Assembly: GCA_014706295.1 (NCBI GenBank)
Contig: JACSVZ010000004.1
Location: 10,636,465-10,700,464 of the forward strand
Direction of reading: 5' to 3'
DNA: 64,000 bases
Source: Lycocorax pyrrhopterus obiensis
Lineage: Eukaryota > Chordata > Aves > Passeriformes > Paradisaeidae
This document shows positions 36,153 through 48,372 of this stretch, one piece after another; the stretch's first letter is position 1; each line of letters opens with the position of its first letter. Made by a program: the position numbers and the translations under genes. Below the pieces are notes generated by a model. It was not told the DNA's origin. It made no database searches and worked only from the letters and a program-made list of their open reading frames with translations.

Positions 36153-39100
36153 ATTTATTCAGTATTTGGGGAAAGTTAGTCCGGATTTAAGGTGTCTGTT
36201 CCAGTGTGCTTCACCTCTGAGCTGCATGATTTGCTTCTAAGCAAGGGCTTTGTGCAGCATGGAGGATCGTGGTGTCGGAGATAACAAGGGAGACTACATT
36301 ATGGTATTTGCCTCCCTTTTCCTTTTATGCTTTCACAAAGCAGAGGCATGTTTTCCCTTGTGTTTCTTGAAGGAATCAGTGAGTAACTTCAGGAAAATAA
36401 AATTATTTTCTTGGAAGACATAGGTCTTAAACCTAATACTGAAGCAGTAGGTGAAAAATCTGTAGGTGAAGCTGGTTTTAATGTGGGAAGTGGAGAATGC
36501 GTAATTGAAACAGTATGCTGATGAAAAGGCATTATGTGGAACTGTCAGAAGTCATTATAATACACTAATTAACACTCGTTGCACCTTAGCTTATGCTGTT
36601 GTGTGCTAATATTTCCTCCTCTTTTGCCTATTATATTCCTTAACCTTTTTTGCAAGTATTTGGAGGCAGGTAGTGGTACTTCCCGTATTTTTCTCTTTTA
36701 AATGCTTTGTTAGAAAAACCTGTCACCTGTATAATATGGATTTTCCTCTTGATAGCAATTTAATGTGTGTGCTTGGGCTTTTGTTTTCCTAATGCTTAAA
36801 AGAGATTATAGCATAGATTGTATTTCATCCTAAGAAGATAATGTCAGATTGTAAAGGGAAAACTTTATTCTGTGCATGCAACTGATACTTTCCCTTGCTT
36901 GGGGCTTATCTCCCTTATGTCATGAGCGTTTTCTGGAGAAAGCCTCCTGAACATAAGAAATTGAAACAGCCCAATAGATCTTCATACTTCACAGGACTTC
37001 TGGAAATGCTTCAGTGTGAAATCACACTGCTTAAAATGCCATGATAGGGTTTATGCACTACCTGAGGAAATAGCAGCTTAGGCAATAGGTAGGGCAGGAA
37101 TTGGTTCCATGAAGGAGTTTCATCCAGCACACTAAATTTAGCTAATAATGCTTTAGACTGATTACCATGATCTTTACATACTTACGAATTTTGCCGCTGC
37201 TGCTCTTCTATTCTCCCCAGCACATCTACTTAATGTGAAGTTTAATGCCTGCTACAGAATATCAGTGCCTTTCTAGGCTCCAGAATACAAAAAGCAAGGG
37301 CATAAGCTGATGCCCAGCCTTTCCCTACATGCCCACACATTTGTGAGGTTCAGCTGATGAGCCCTCCCTCCCCAGATGTGCCAGCTGATTCCAAGCACTG
37401 ACAGGGCTTCCTGCTGCTCAGATATGTTTATCCATCTGCATAAACCTTACTTCAATTATTATTTTCAGAATGGAAGAATAAAAAATTAAAGATGAAAATG
37501 GGGGAAGTATCATGTGTTGAAGTAAATCTGGGATGAGAACAAACGCAGTGAAATCAGACTCCTGTTTCTCTCCCTGGTGATGGATTTGAGATGGGAGCAG
37601 TTCTTTCAGTCCTGAAGTATTTAGAGCAATTCTGCTTTTTTCCAAGGCCAAACATGGAAAACTTTAGTACAGCAGGGGGAAAAGCTCTCAACAGAAAATT
37701 CTGTTTATGGAAACCGTTGTGCAATCCATGACTGTCAGGGCTTTTCTTGATCCAGTGTGCATGCCCACATACACATTCCTGCTGAAAAATACCATTTACA
37801 GTTAATGCCTCAGGCACATCTCCAGTGTAGTGAACATGTATAATTCCTAACATAATATTATGTGGTAACTGTTGGCAAACTGTTCACTCCATGATGGAAG
37901 TCAGCTTAGATTAATTACTTCTTGATGTTAGGAAATGGCAGCTCTGAGAGGCACAAGCTGTCCCTTGTGCTTCAGAGGCAAGTTACTGTCACGTCTGGGC
38001 TAGTTCCTCCTGTAAGTCACTGCGTTGGATGATCTGGGAACACATGAGTCTATCAGAGGATGCTGCTGGGGCAGGGTGTGGATGCCAGGCAGGGAACAAG
38101 GTCTGGGCCATGAAAGGGTAGCCTGGGGGAAGGGGGTCACTTCCACTTAGGGGTACTGCTGGAAGGGTGGTGTTTCCTCGTGCTGTGGTTGCTGTGATCT
38201 ATTCCTGAACTTTGACACTGATTGTGAAATTGTGTTTCCTCCTCTTTACGCTCTTTGCGTAATCCTGTGAGAAATCGCTAGATATTCATCAGTCCTGGTG
38301 CTGCTTCAGGCCTTCATGATTTCCCAGGATCCTGGGGATAAGGTGGGACCTTCTGGCTGGGATCCATTCTTCACTGAGTTTAGCAAAATATGTTTTACAT
38401 AGGTGAAATTGTGCAAAAGGCCAAAGGGACAAGTTTTGGCTGTTTATGAACAGCTGCCCTAAAACCCAGGCGTTTTGCTCCATGCAGAAATATATAAATA
38501 ACACTTTGGGAAAAGCCTTTTGGTTTGCTCTCTAAGGTTGTGTCTTCATAATAGCCCTTCCTTAGATTTGTTCTCAGTTTACAGATCCACTTGAGTTGTA
38601 AGAGTAGCACAAAAAATTACTTAGATACTCATCTTCTCTTTTAATTTGACCAGAACAATTTCTGTAGTGAGACAGTCCTGCAATTTTAATTTGCAAGGTC
38701 TTTGGTGCCTTGAATAACACATCTAATCTGAATTATACCTGTAAATGATAACCGTGTTGGAATCATCTTTATCTTTTAAATAAAATCTATTTGGTTTGCT
38801 CAAGTTCCTTTTTAATACTAGATTGCTTTCTGTGTCTGCCATTTTAGATCGATTGGTTTGCTTGTCAAGGCTTGCCACTCTGTTGTTATTATTGGCAGTT
38901 CTGGAACACTTCTAATGTCCACTCAGTAAACTGAACATTCATCGACAGTTGTTTTCCACAGCAGCTAATACAGTGCGTCATCTCACTTATTTCCTACTTC
39001 AGTGTGCATTTGAGTCAGAAAATAATGGGATTTACCTGGGCAAACCTGATTCTTTTTCCTTTGCTTAGTAAATGTACTGCACCTACAAAATTTAGGATAT

Positions 39101-39345
39101 GTTCAAGTAAGGAATGAATAAAAAAGGACATTAATATTGAATTTCAGAGATGCAACTTGTAGGTATGTAGCATGCTGCCTGATGTAATAAGCTAACTTTT
39201 CATATGTGCTGTAAGTACAGGAACTGGTTTTTTTCCTGGCCAGACTGTGCTCTCCACTTGTAAAAAAATTATTTACTCCTTCCTTTATTTTTGATTTGGT
39301 AGAAAAGAAACTACTTAACGCTGACACTAGAAGTTTTGCACTTAT

Positions 39346-39602
39346 ATGACAAGAGGGGAATGGCTTTAAACTGACAGAGGGTAGGGTTAGCTTGGATATT
39401 AGGAAGAAATTCTTCTCTTTGAGGGGGATTGAGCAGATTTCCCAGACAGGTTGTGGACTCCCCATCCCTGGGAGTGTTCCAGGCCAGGTTAGATGGAGCT
39501 CTGAGCAACCTGGTGTAGTGAAAGGTGTCCCTGCCCATGGCAGGGGGTTGGAACAAGGTGATTTGTAAGGTCCCTTCCATCCCAAACCATTCTGTGATTC
39601 TG
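39346..39602 (+). mobile_element. CR1 LINE, 5'-truncated copy (about 257 bases, 3' end)
   Basis: This is the clearest CR1 copy in the window. It starts GACAAGAGGGGAATGGC at the end of the former reverse-transcriptase reading frame and continues through GGATATTAGGAAGAAATTCT and CATCCCTGGGAGTGTTCCAG. It then runs through GGTGTCCCTGCCCATGGCAG and GGTCCCTTCCATCCC and ends with ATTCTGTGATTCTG. The absence of upstream sequence is the usual CR1 5' truncation. The wording of the AGGCCAGGTTAGATGGAGCT to CCCATGGCAGG part resembles a CR1 subfamily common in neognath birds, including songbirds (from memory). It looks closer to its consensus than the other two copies, so it is probably the youngest insertion here. 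The 160-codon antisense ORF overlapping it is a shadow. Confidence 0.93.
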
Positions 39603-40201
39603 AGAAATCTATCAGGCAGTCAACAAGAGTTTTCTAAATCTCACTCTATTACTTTCAGTAGCACTGTCAGATATTTATAGTAAAAGCAATTATGTTTGGT
39701 GGGGGTGGTGGTGATGGGGACAGACAGGATGGAAAGCCGTTATGAAATGCCATTTCTCGCAAATGGTAGATGTCAAACAAAATGTAAAATCCAAAGGTGC
39801 CATGTAAGCTCTGTTCTCAGAACCTTTGTTTGGAAGACATGAGTTTTACTGACAGCTTATGACAGAAAGCTTACATTTTCCAGGGTGGGCTGAAATGTGT
39901 CTGCAATGGATGGCAGTCAATCTCAGCCATTCACATCTCTGGTTTTCACATTTTGATGCAGCTAGAATGAAATGAAAAAAGCACTAAAGAAGCAAAAACG
40001 AAGTAGTTGGAACCTAATCATGCTTAATTATTAGGCATGTGTTTAATTTTAGGCGTATAAATAGGCCTGCTGAAGGGAAAAGGACATATTCTTTTCATTG
40101 CCTAATAAGACTTTTGTCGTATGTACTCTCTTCAAGTAGTTGGATGTTTCTGATATTTTAACAGAAGGATCCTTATAGTCATCCAGTTATGCAGGATTTT
40201 T

Positions 40202-40251
40202 GTTAAATAGGCTTTAACTCTTCATTAGAGTTAGTTAAATAGGCTTTAACT
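40202..40251 (+). repeat. 18-base direct repeat with 32-base period
   Basis: GTTAAATAGGCTTTAACT occurs twice with no mismatch, at 40202-40219 and 40234-40251, separated by 14 bases. It is probably a local duplication; the unit itself was not recognised. Confidence 0.88.
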
Positions 40252-41515
40252 TTCTCCCCGAGAATAAATAACCTGACAATAGGATTATCAAAATGGATAA
40301 TGTAGCCATGTTTCATTGCCTTAGTTAGGGTTTATACCCAGGTGTACAGTCACCTTTTTTGCCCTTTTTATTTACATTTATCTTTTTCATCCTCTTTTTT
40401 TCCCCACTGCAGAAGGGAGCACATGCTCCACACTGTTTGCATTAATGAGCCTTTGATGCCATTGCTAAATGTAGCAGGTGGGGGTAACTTACCCTTGGTT
40501 TCAGCTAATGATTGCACACAGCATTATTAATTTCTCATGTAGAGAGGACCTGTTGATATACTTTTATATATTATCCAGGCTCGATGCTCAGTTTTGCCAA
40601 GGACAGTCTTTTTTGTGGCATTAGAAGTCCAACCAAAATAGAGAAGGTTTTGTTCCTGTGTCGTACATTGGTACAGGTAGAACTCTTACATGAATGCATC
40701 TTCCTGCTTAGAATGTCCACATCAGAGTTGGTTACACAATTACATTAATAAAAGCATGTATCTTCATACCATCATAGGAAAAATTACTTAAGCAATAAAA
40801 AATGGTATTTTTCACCATAAAGGCTAAGAGTTTTAAACATCTTTTTATGTATCTGGCACGAAAGGGATGGTATTTTACAGGGATGCTTTCTGTTTGCAGC
40901 ATGTATCATTAGAGCATAAGTGTGTTGCATTTGAGCTTAGACTTAGGTCTGCTTTTCACCTCCAGAGATATGTAGCATAAGTTTTCACTTCTGAAAGTTC
41001 ATCTGTGCTGACATTCTCATTTTCAACTCATTAGGAGCCTCTAGAGCAGCGAGGCTGAGGTATGCTTTGTGGTTCTGAATTTATATATCTCTTGGGTAAC
41101 AGTAGAGCCTTGAAAGCTCCAGAGAACTGAGTTTCAAAGAACATGGCAAGCCAAAAGGTTGACTAAAATCATGTGTCCCTGCATCTAACCTCATCACCCC
41201 AGTCATTTTCAATTGTTCATAGTCATATGCTTTTCAGTCTTGTTCAATAACAGGTTTGCAGACCTTTGACATCTCTATTTAAAAATGAACTGACAGCTTT
41301 CCAGCAACAGCTGGTGAAAGGCACTGCTAACTGTTCATTATGAAATGGATTAAAAGAAAGCGCTTAGTTTCATATTTCCTACTTTGTCTCCAACTTCAGA
41401 CTGATTTTTACTGAATTTTTTGTTTCTGCTTGACATAGATTTAGCTTATATGTAATATGTGCTTTTTACTTTACTAAACATTTCCTTACGTGGGAAGTGT
41501 GAAACCAACAGTCTT

Positions 41516-41552
41516 GGCATGGTGTGTCGGCATGATGTGTCAGCATTGTGAG
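41516..41552 (+). repeat. 13-base tandem repeat, about 2.8 copies
   Basis: GGCATGGTGTGTC and GGCATGATGTGTC are adjacent, followed by a decayed partial copy AGCATTGTGAG. It is a short degenerate tandem repeat. Confidence 0.75.
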
Positions 41553-44500
41553 TAAATTTTATAATTGGTTGAATTGCTTTTAAAATGTTACCTACAATAA
41601 TTTCCTCAGATGCTGCATCTCCAATTTTTCTATACAGTTCAAAGAGACCACACAGTTGATTGCAATTTGAATTGTTTTTGCAATTTAAACATAGCAAATT
41701 GAAATCTAACTTGGGGCATCCCATTGAAATACAGTAGCAACTATTGGTAATATTTCTCTCTAAATTGCTTTATAAGTAGGTTAATTTCTCATTAATATTC
41801 CTGGTTAATCTAAGCAGCCAGTTATAGAGGGAAAGTCAGGGCTTTTCTGGAGTCTGCTGGCAAAGGTTGTAACAAGGAAATAGTTTTGTAACATAAAAGC
41901 CTGTCCACATGCTTACACATTCCTAAATGCAAATTTTAAAGCTAATTTCCATGTCAGTATTCAGATATTTCCTTAGACTGACGGCTGGAATTTTCTTAAT
42001 GATATGAAGTACATGTCTATGTCTTTATGAAAAATCTGAAGCCTTAAATTTTCGGTGATGGCAGTAATCATCATCTAAGCAAAAAGCATTCATCTCCCTG
42101 CTCTGATCTTCAACCACTACTATCATGCTATTGAAAGCTCCCCAAATACGTCAATTTGCTTTCAGACTTTGATCCCTGACTCTTCTCTTGAGTTCCCCCA
42201 GGGCAGCATTCCACTTCCCTGACCATCTTGTATGTAAATTGTTTTCAAATGAGTGAATTAATCAACATTGCAGAACCTTAATTGAAAATACAACTGATGA
42301 TGCATGTCAGTTCATTCAAGTTAGAAATATATTTTAATTTTCATGTTCCCCAGAGCAATTAGCATTTCTCACTTTAACTTTTCAACCCTTCAAAATTACG
42401 TAGGGATTTTAACCTGGAAAATGCTGAAATTACCATTGTCAAATGCCAACTTTTAACTTCCCTTCTGTTAAATGCCATGAAAACATCTTAAGAAATTTTC
42501 ATCAAAAAATTTCAAAGACAGTTATGGCAGAAGCTCCTGGCAGGAGATAAACTATAGTAGTAGCTGTGCAGAGGGATAGCCTGGTGGCTATCGCAGACAA
42601 ACATTTGAGGTCAAGTATTTGACTTTTTTTTCTCTGTAGTTGTACCTCCAGTTTGTTGCTAATACAGTTGTTACTGTTGGCCTCAAGTAATTCCTTCCCC
42701 ACCTTTTTCGGGATATTAAATGTATAAAGTGGTTCATGTGATTCAAACAGCTGTACTAGGAAGAAGGTGGGGGTTTTTTAAACTATTCTTATTTTTAAAT
42801 TGAAGAGCTTATTAAAAAAGAAGCACTTCAGCAAGTTAAATTACTTAATGCTGCACATCCTTGGAACCCTAATCACTTCCAGATGGAGCAATTCATACTT
42901 CTAAGAGAGCACTAATTTTTAAAGTGAATCAGGGGTTTGGGTATCTGCATCTTAGAGTGCCCTTGTACATTGCAGAGCCAAAGCCCTTAAAAAATTAAGC
43001 AATCTAGTTTTTAAAATAAGTACTTTATTTTTAAACTTTATTTAAGTAGTTCCCATTAAAACCAGATTTTATTTCCTGCTGCTGTTCATATGGTACTCAT
43101 ATGCATTCTTTTGAAACTGCAGTAAACAGAGGCAGGAGAGTAGGAAATGTAATTTGGTGAAATACCTCTGGAAAGGCAACCTCTGTGTAGGTGAAAGTGA
43201 AATAACTTTATATGTGCCGTTCAAGGCACTTCATAATAATAATTGCTGTCTTTGCTAAAAATCTTCTGTTTCTCCTCACACATCTTGTTTTTAAATCCCA
43301 TTTTCAAGTTGTCTTTTACAGTTAATTGCTTTCAACAACTAACCCATTTCTTTTTGTCTTGTGGGCTTGAGGAAATGAACACACCACTCACTGTTGCAGT
43401 GTTCAGACATCCTCTCTATAAAATCAATGCAAAATCACAGTGTCATGACTCACTTCTTGGCCTCTTGGGGCAGTTCCTTACAGCAGTGACAATTTCTTAG
43501 TGATCTAAACACGATGTAGCAGAATCTTTTCCCCAGCAGTGTTACACAGGCTCGTATTCCCTGGAAAAAGGATTGAGTATAGTGGTGTTTGTTGCTCAGA
43601 GCCGTAACTCTCCTTAGAGAGTGGGGAGAGAGTCTCTGTCTCTGCAGTTGAAAAGAAAGTAAATATCAAGCAAATACAACTTCTGTAGACAATTCCATTT
43701 GAAATTTTAGCTTTTTCTAATTGGGAATGTCATATTTCTTATAGTGAGTGTGATTTCAAAAGAGGGATTCATGGTTAGCCCCACTGCTCATTTCTGTTTC
43801 ATTGCGTAGCAGACGAATAGAAAGAATAGTGCAACTTATCTAATACTTAAAGTAAGTCCAGAAAATGCTGAATCACATGTTCATTTTGCTGTACAGATCT
43901 ATGTAAAAATTTTAATGTGGAGTTCTGTATAATTGGCTTTTTCTTTCAGGGTCAGTAGAGGATAGGCTCACAGGAAACATGGAAAATAATGGAAAATGAT
44001 GGACATCATTTTTCTCTTTGTGCTCAGAAGAAAAAAGGGGAAGCAGCAAAGGAGTTGTACTGGGATAAACCAGGCTGTTAGGATCAAGTGAATCATGCCA
44101 CATTCACTGGCATGTTGATACCGAGATAACACCAAATATGTCATCATTTTTACCTTGGGACTTTTTCTGTTTGTGTGGATATTTCTTGGACAGCCAAAGG
44201 CAGGTTCCAAATCACACCCTGTTGTCCCTGAAGGTGACGTGAAGGGCTGGCACTGCCCGGGACATCCCATCAGCTCAGTGTATGAGTAACTGTGTCATTG
44301 CCTCTAATAGCCAAGGAAAAAGCTGCAGCACAGAGCGTGGGGCTCTCAGCCCACATGTGGTGCTTTCCAGGCCTTCTTTAATATGCACCATTGTCACTTT
44401 CCCCTGCAGACAGAGGTTTTATTTAATAATGAGTTCTGTTAGAAAAGAAAAAAGGTGCATTTTATCATGTTTTGTGCTTGTCAGAGGTGTTTTTATTTAC

Positions 44501-47500
44501 TTTGAAGTCAGTTGAATCCTGAAACAAGCCTGGTTTCTGTCTGTGTTTCCTCCCTACCCACAGCCTCAGTAATTTATGTAGACAGTTTAATGTTAAATAT
44601 CAAGATATTTTAATTATCTGTAAATTTACATTCCACATTTTCCCATCATAGATTGTCACAGAAAAACTAATTCTCAAAATGTATCTTAGATCAAAATATA
44701 GTGTATAAATTTTGGGAAGTTCAGTTGTTCTATGATTGTAGGCTAGAATTTTTCCTACCATGACAATGAGTTTTTAAGTTGTAAATGCAACCTATTTTAA
44801 TGGTAATGCATTAGCAATTAATTTCTGAAAGCAACAGTTTCTGTCATTACTGTGTGTCTATGACAAACTCCACATACAGGTACTGGAACATACGTATGGA
44901 ACATTTTTTCTCATTTTGAATTTGTTAAATATTACTTGAGGAAGGCAGGAAAGATTTTTTTTAATTTTCATGCTACAATAATTGGGTGATAATAACTTTA
45001 ATATTGGGAAGAGTAAAGGAAAAGAGCAATGTTATGAAATACCACCATTACAGAAATTACCAGCTCATCATGAAAACATGTAAATCCAGAGTGTTAATGT
45101 CTGGCACTCTCAGTTTTTGGAATTATCCCTCATTTTCGGGGTTGTTGGAAGTTTTCTTCTGTCACAGGTTTGTATCAAAACCAGAAGTGTGTGCCTTGAT
45201 ACATATTTACTAAATATGTTTATAAAAGCTGACACTGTAAAATGATCTAAAGTAAAACCCGTTTTTTCTGGAGCAGGTCATACTCTCAGGACACAAGATT
45301 TTATAGTGGCGTGGGTTGGTTCCGCATAGTATTTAAAGACTTGAAAATTTGCTACTGCTCATTTTATGAAAGCTAGATTACAAATGAAAGACTATGTATT
45401 CATGTGATATGCAAAGCCTAGGCCTGCCTTGCCAGCTGGTCAGCTGCCAGGTATAAATTATGCTGTAGGTATTTTCGTGTAGAATATGGATAACATACTG
45501 CAATTTCTGTGTTTAATTTATTAAAGTACAGCGAAAAGCAATATATAGTCAGCATTTGTGTCCTTTAACTGCACACTAGGCATATGCTTTTGTTCTAAAT
45601 GTAATCAAAATTATGGTATCTCAGATACCACTTAGTGAAATCCATTGGCAAAGGCTACAGTTTTTATTGTGATGACTATATTTTTACATGTCTTTAAACT
45701 AAATGGCTTTGCTGTTACTGCTGATTTTGGAGGCGACGTTCTTTTCCTTGCAGCATGGTGCACAGCTGCTTTGTGGAACACGGAATGTGGTAAGGTTGGT
45801 GGTACTCCCACTTTTCAGGTCCATACTAATAACAGGGAAATAAATCAAAATCATTACGCTGATGCTCTTCCACATATTTCTAACACCTGCTCCAGGGGTG
45901 GCCACGAATAAGTTCTTAAGTAGTCCCATGGCTCAGTTTAAAACGCCTTTATCTATATTGGCAGCAGTTTTCTTGTGTTGAGAGAACATCCCACAGGCAC
46001 AGACCCTCTTGGAAGATCATTATAGCGTAGGATAGGTGGCTTAGTGTAGTTTAAAAAAATTCACATGCAAATCTTCTATTTGGACTCAGTACAGGTATAG
46101 TGAGTAGAAAATTATTGCATGATGCCTTCTTCCTTCCTGAAGTAGTTTAAAAGTTGATGCAAAGTTATCTTTGAAGATTCAAATGCCAATTAAAGCAATA
46201 GCAACATGATCAGTCATTACAGCATACTGCGTTTTAAAGACCCGAAGAGCTAAATCTTCTTTTTCATCTTTGACCACGTCTCCACATATTTTATTTCCAT
46301 CTGAGATGTCAGACATTCAAATGTTTTTCAAAAGTTGGCCATCTGCTCTTGGGGGCCAGGATGTCTTTATTTTACCTAGTCCATAAGGAAGTTTGAGTTT
46401 TAGGGAAATACTTATGCAATAAATATTTATGCCGATACTTATTGTTAATTGTTATTGTCTGATCTTTGCTGCATAAAGAAGGTCATGTGTCACTTTTTAA
46501 ATTCCTTTAAAATTTGCTTAGTATTCCATCAATGAGGGTATAAGCTCTGTCCAAAGAAAAAGGTTTATCTTGTGGTCCTGACGCACCATAAAAAAACCCA
46601 ACTATCCTTTGTAGTCAAGGCAACATTTGGGTTCTGAGCCTGAATCTGTGGGCTTCTCTATCCTCTGTATAGTGAATTAGAACCCCAAATACTTTTTTCT
46701 AGCTATAACCTTGAGCAGTTGTTTTGGGATAGATACCAATAAATATAATGGGTCCACGGGGAAGAGACAGAGCATTTTCAGATTTATGAAGGGGAAAAAA
46801 TCAATAGTCTCCCTGAGGCTGTATAAGTCATGAGTAGTACCAGTAGTTTTATGCAAAGTTGACAATATCATGAAATATAAACCCTTGGTTTGGAATCTTA
46901 CCAGGAATTAAAGTGGCATTAAAAAGAAAAGTAAATGTTTTGGCATATGGATTAAGAAGGTGGTTTGTATTTCTTATCGTTTTGCACTGCAAATTCCTTT
47001 CAACTGAGCAATAAAAGACGGTTCAGAAAAGATTTAAGAAGAGGTTGGTTCTCAGTCCACATGTCTCGTCTGAATTATGTCTTTCACCACCCCCTATTAA
47101 ATGCATCTGTCTCTGAGGAATGCTCATTCTGTAAGTGGCGGGTCACTGGGACTGCTCTTTAGCTAGCTGGATGCCATGGAATTAGGAATAGATGCCGATT
47201 TTGAAACGGTTGTACGTGCTATTCACTTAACACATAGCAATAGCAATTAAATTGCAAAAAGCCACATCTACATACACAACACTTCTGAGAAGTCATCTGG
47301 TTGCTCCCAAGTCTCCCTGACTGATCGTCCTCCTCTGCACATGCTGGTTTGGTTTTCAGGTTGTTGGTGGGCTTTGTCTCAAAACAAAGTGAAAAGAAAA
47401 AGAAAATGTACTCAAGTTTAGAGATATATATCTATATATAAAAACATCAGCTGTTACCTGAGTAACACAGATTGCACTGTGGCATGAATTGATGTGTACG

Positions 47501-48106
47501 TATTGGAAATTGTATTTCTGTCTTTGAAGGATTACTTCCATAAGAGTGACCTGTATTTGTGAGTGAAACAAAGGGAAAATAATTCTGTACTGAAGACATG
47601 GTGGTTCAGTTGTGTCCTTTCAAGTACAAGTCCAATTTGAAAACCATCTTGTTCTGTTACAACCCATCAGCATTTTTAAAATTATCATTTTTCATTTTCC
47701 CATATACATTGCAATTTATCCAAAGAGTAACATTGCCCATAGGTGTTTCACTTCTAGTTGCTTTAAAAAGTCTGTTGGCAAGGAATTTGGGATGACTTCT
47801 TATGGTACTCTGTCATGTTGTGATTGTGGTGTGTTGTTTGAAGACCAGGAAGATTGCATTGAGGAAGTTCATATTTATTTTACCTCAGTATACTACAAAT
47901 TTAGATACCACAGAAAAGATCACACACTAGGAATGTAGGGGATGTTACATTGAGAAGTATTGAGAAATATTGTATTTCTGCTCTTCTCCAAAGAAGAAAG
48001 TTTTGTTGCTGCTGGAAAACTGAGAAGCTTAACAGCATGTGAAAGATTTTGCACTCTTTATCTACAGTACAGAAGACTTAAAGGAAATACTTGTTTTACA
48101 TATGGA

Positions 48107-48152
48107 CTGGAAGAGAATCCTGCTTACTCCTGGAAGAGAATCTTGCTTACTC
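48107..48152 (+). repeat. 23-base tandem duplication, two copies
   Basis: Two head-to-tail copies beginning CTGGAAGAGAATC and ending GCTTACTC differ by a single C/T change. Such near-identity points to a recent local duplication, probably by replication slippage. Confidence 0.9.
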
Positions 48153-48220
48153 CTTGTTAGTTATGCTAATAGAGGTGTAAATAAGAAGACCTATGTAATC
48201 TACGCTGGCATCTGTGGAGC

Positions 48221-48372
48221 AGCCTTCTGGTCGGAGCTCGAGGCTGGGTTGCCCAAGCAGGAGCTGCTGGCTCTGCCCGCGCAGGTCGATTCATGTGGCC
48301 AAACCTCCTCCGGCTGCCTCCTGCCCCCAGCAGCCTTTGAGGTGGGCAGGGAGGGCTGGATGTTAGACGTGT
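48221..48372. other. GC-richer, CpG-containing patch in the intron
   Basis: By eye this stretch is clearly more GC-rich than its surroundings and holds several CpG dinucleotides (in TCGG, CTCGAG, CCCGCG, GTCGAT, TCCGG and GACGTG). ORFs of 125 codons on + and about 90 codons on - overlap here; their openness is explained by the lower stop-codon density of GC-rich DNA. It is too small and CpG-poor to call a CpG island. It could be an unrecognised repeat or a regulatory element; I cannot decide from sequence. Confidence 0.4.

Noticed and set aside
36800..37300. Bacterial-style terminators or promoters in hairpin regions
   Set aside because: Context is vertebrate nuclear DNA; short palindromes here are not followed by the expected T-runs and have no adjoining gene.
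39103..39585. 160-codon antisense ORF
   Set aside because: About half of it is the reverse complement of the CR1 3' end and the rest is unique intron; it has no protein-like conservation pattern that I recognise.
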